From contig OY294046.1 in the NCBI GenBank assembly GCA_958510825.1, positions 930,001-994,000 of the forward strand: DNA of 64,000 bases, read 5' to 3'. The notes beneath the pieces are model-generated. The model saw only the letters and a list, made by a program, of their open reading frames with translations, ran no database searches and was not told the origin of the DNA. The position numbers and the translations under genes were made by a program. Positions 63,976 to 64,000 of the stretch are shown piece after piece. The number at the start of each line of letters is the position of its first letter. Position 1 is the first letter of the stretch. Source of the DNA: Brachypterus glaber (Eukaryota > Arthropoda > Insecta > Coleoptera > Kateretidae).

Positions 63976-64000
63976 TAGTGCGAAAAATCGAACCTTACGT

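Overview
The window is about 70% A+T eukaryotic DNA with no convincing intact host gene. Its content (tRNA-derived SINEs, many TA-flanked MITEs, long foldback elements, a 5'-truncated non-LTR retrotransposon, hundreds of bases of simple and tandem repeat, one 200-N assembly gap) fits a repeat-rich arthropod genome, most likely an insect. No order or species can be fixed from the sequence. There is no bacterial or organellar gene organisation, no rRNA, no CRISPR array and no phage. Nearly all translated open frames of 60-140 codons are chance frames or lie inside repeats.

Layout. 1-5.1 kb: AT-rich short-period repeat, then foldback elements of families A and E, two copies of terminal-inverted-repeat (TIR) family C (the second carrying a nested MITE B), and one copy of family D. 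5.15-7.3 kb: family L (with cAMP-response-element-like palindromes) and a truncated LINE encoding the C-terminal part of a reverse transcriptase, the only well-supported protein signature. 7.3-20.3 kb: P/G repeat pieces, a diverged D copy, a SINE, palindrome E, a 20-bp minisatellite, one arm of the I repeat, and TIR elements K and J around the assembly gap. 20.3-34.8 kb: a 21-bp tandem array, SINEs, A, D and O copies, and several 0.7-0.8 kb TIR elements (one holding a 69-bp minisatellite), then a second J. 34.8-49.5 kb: foldbacks, O, B, A, SINE and P copies, one plausible host exon near 46.8-47.0 kb and a MITE next to it. 49.5-64 kb: two C copies with a different interior (one hit by a SINE), a 211-bp almost perfect hairpin, A/E/Q copies, the second I arm followed by nine 82-bp satellite units, the second L copy, D and B.

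The most useful observations come from comparing copies inside the window. Paralogous empty sites show that MITE B inserts into TA with a 2-bp duplication (twice) and that a SINE inserted into one C copy. Several palindromic repeats, above all the 103-bp-arm hairpin at 51.03-51.24 kb, could make hairpin RNA if transcribed. Family names A-Q and S are local labels, not database names. No search was run, so novelty of any family is untested.
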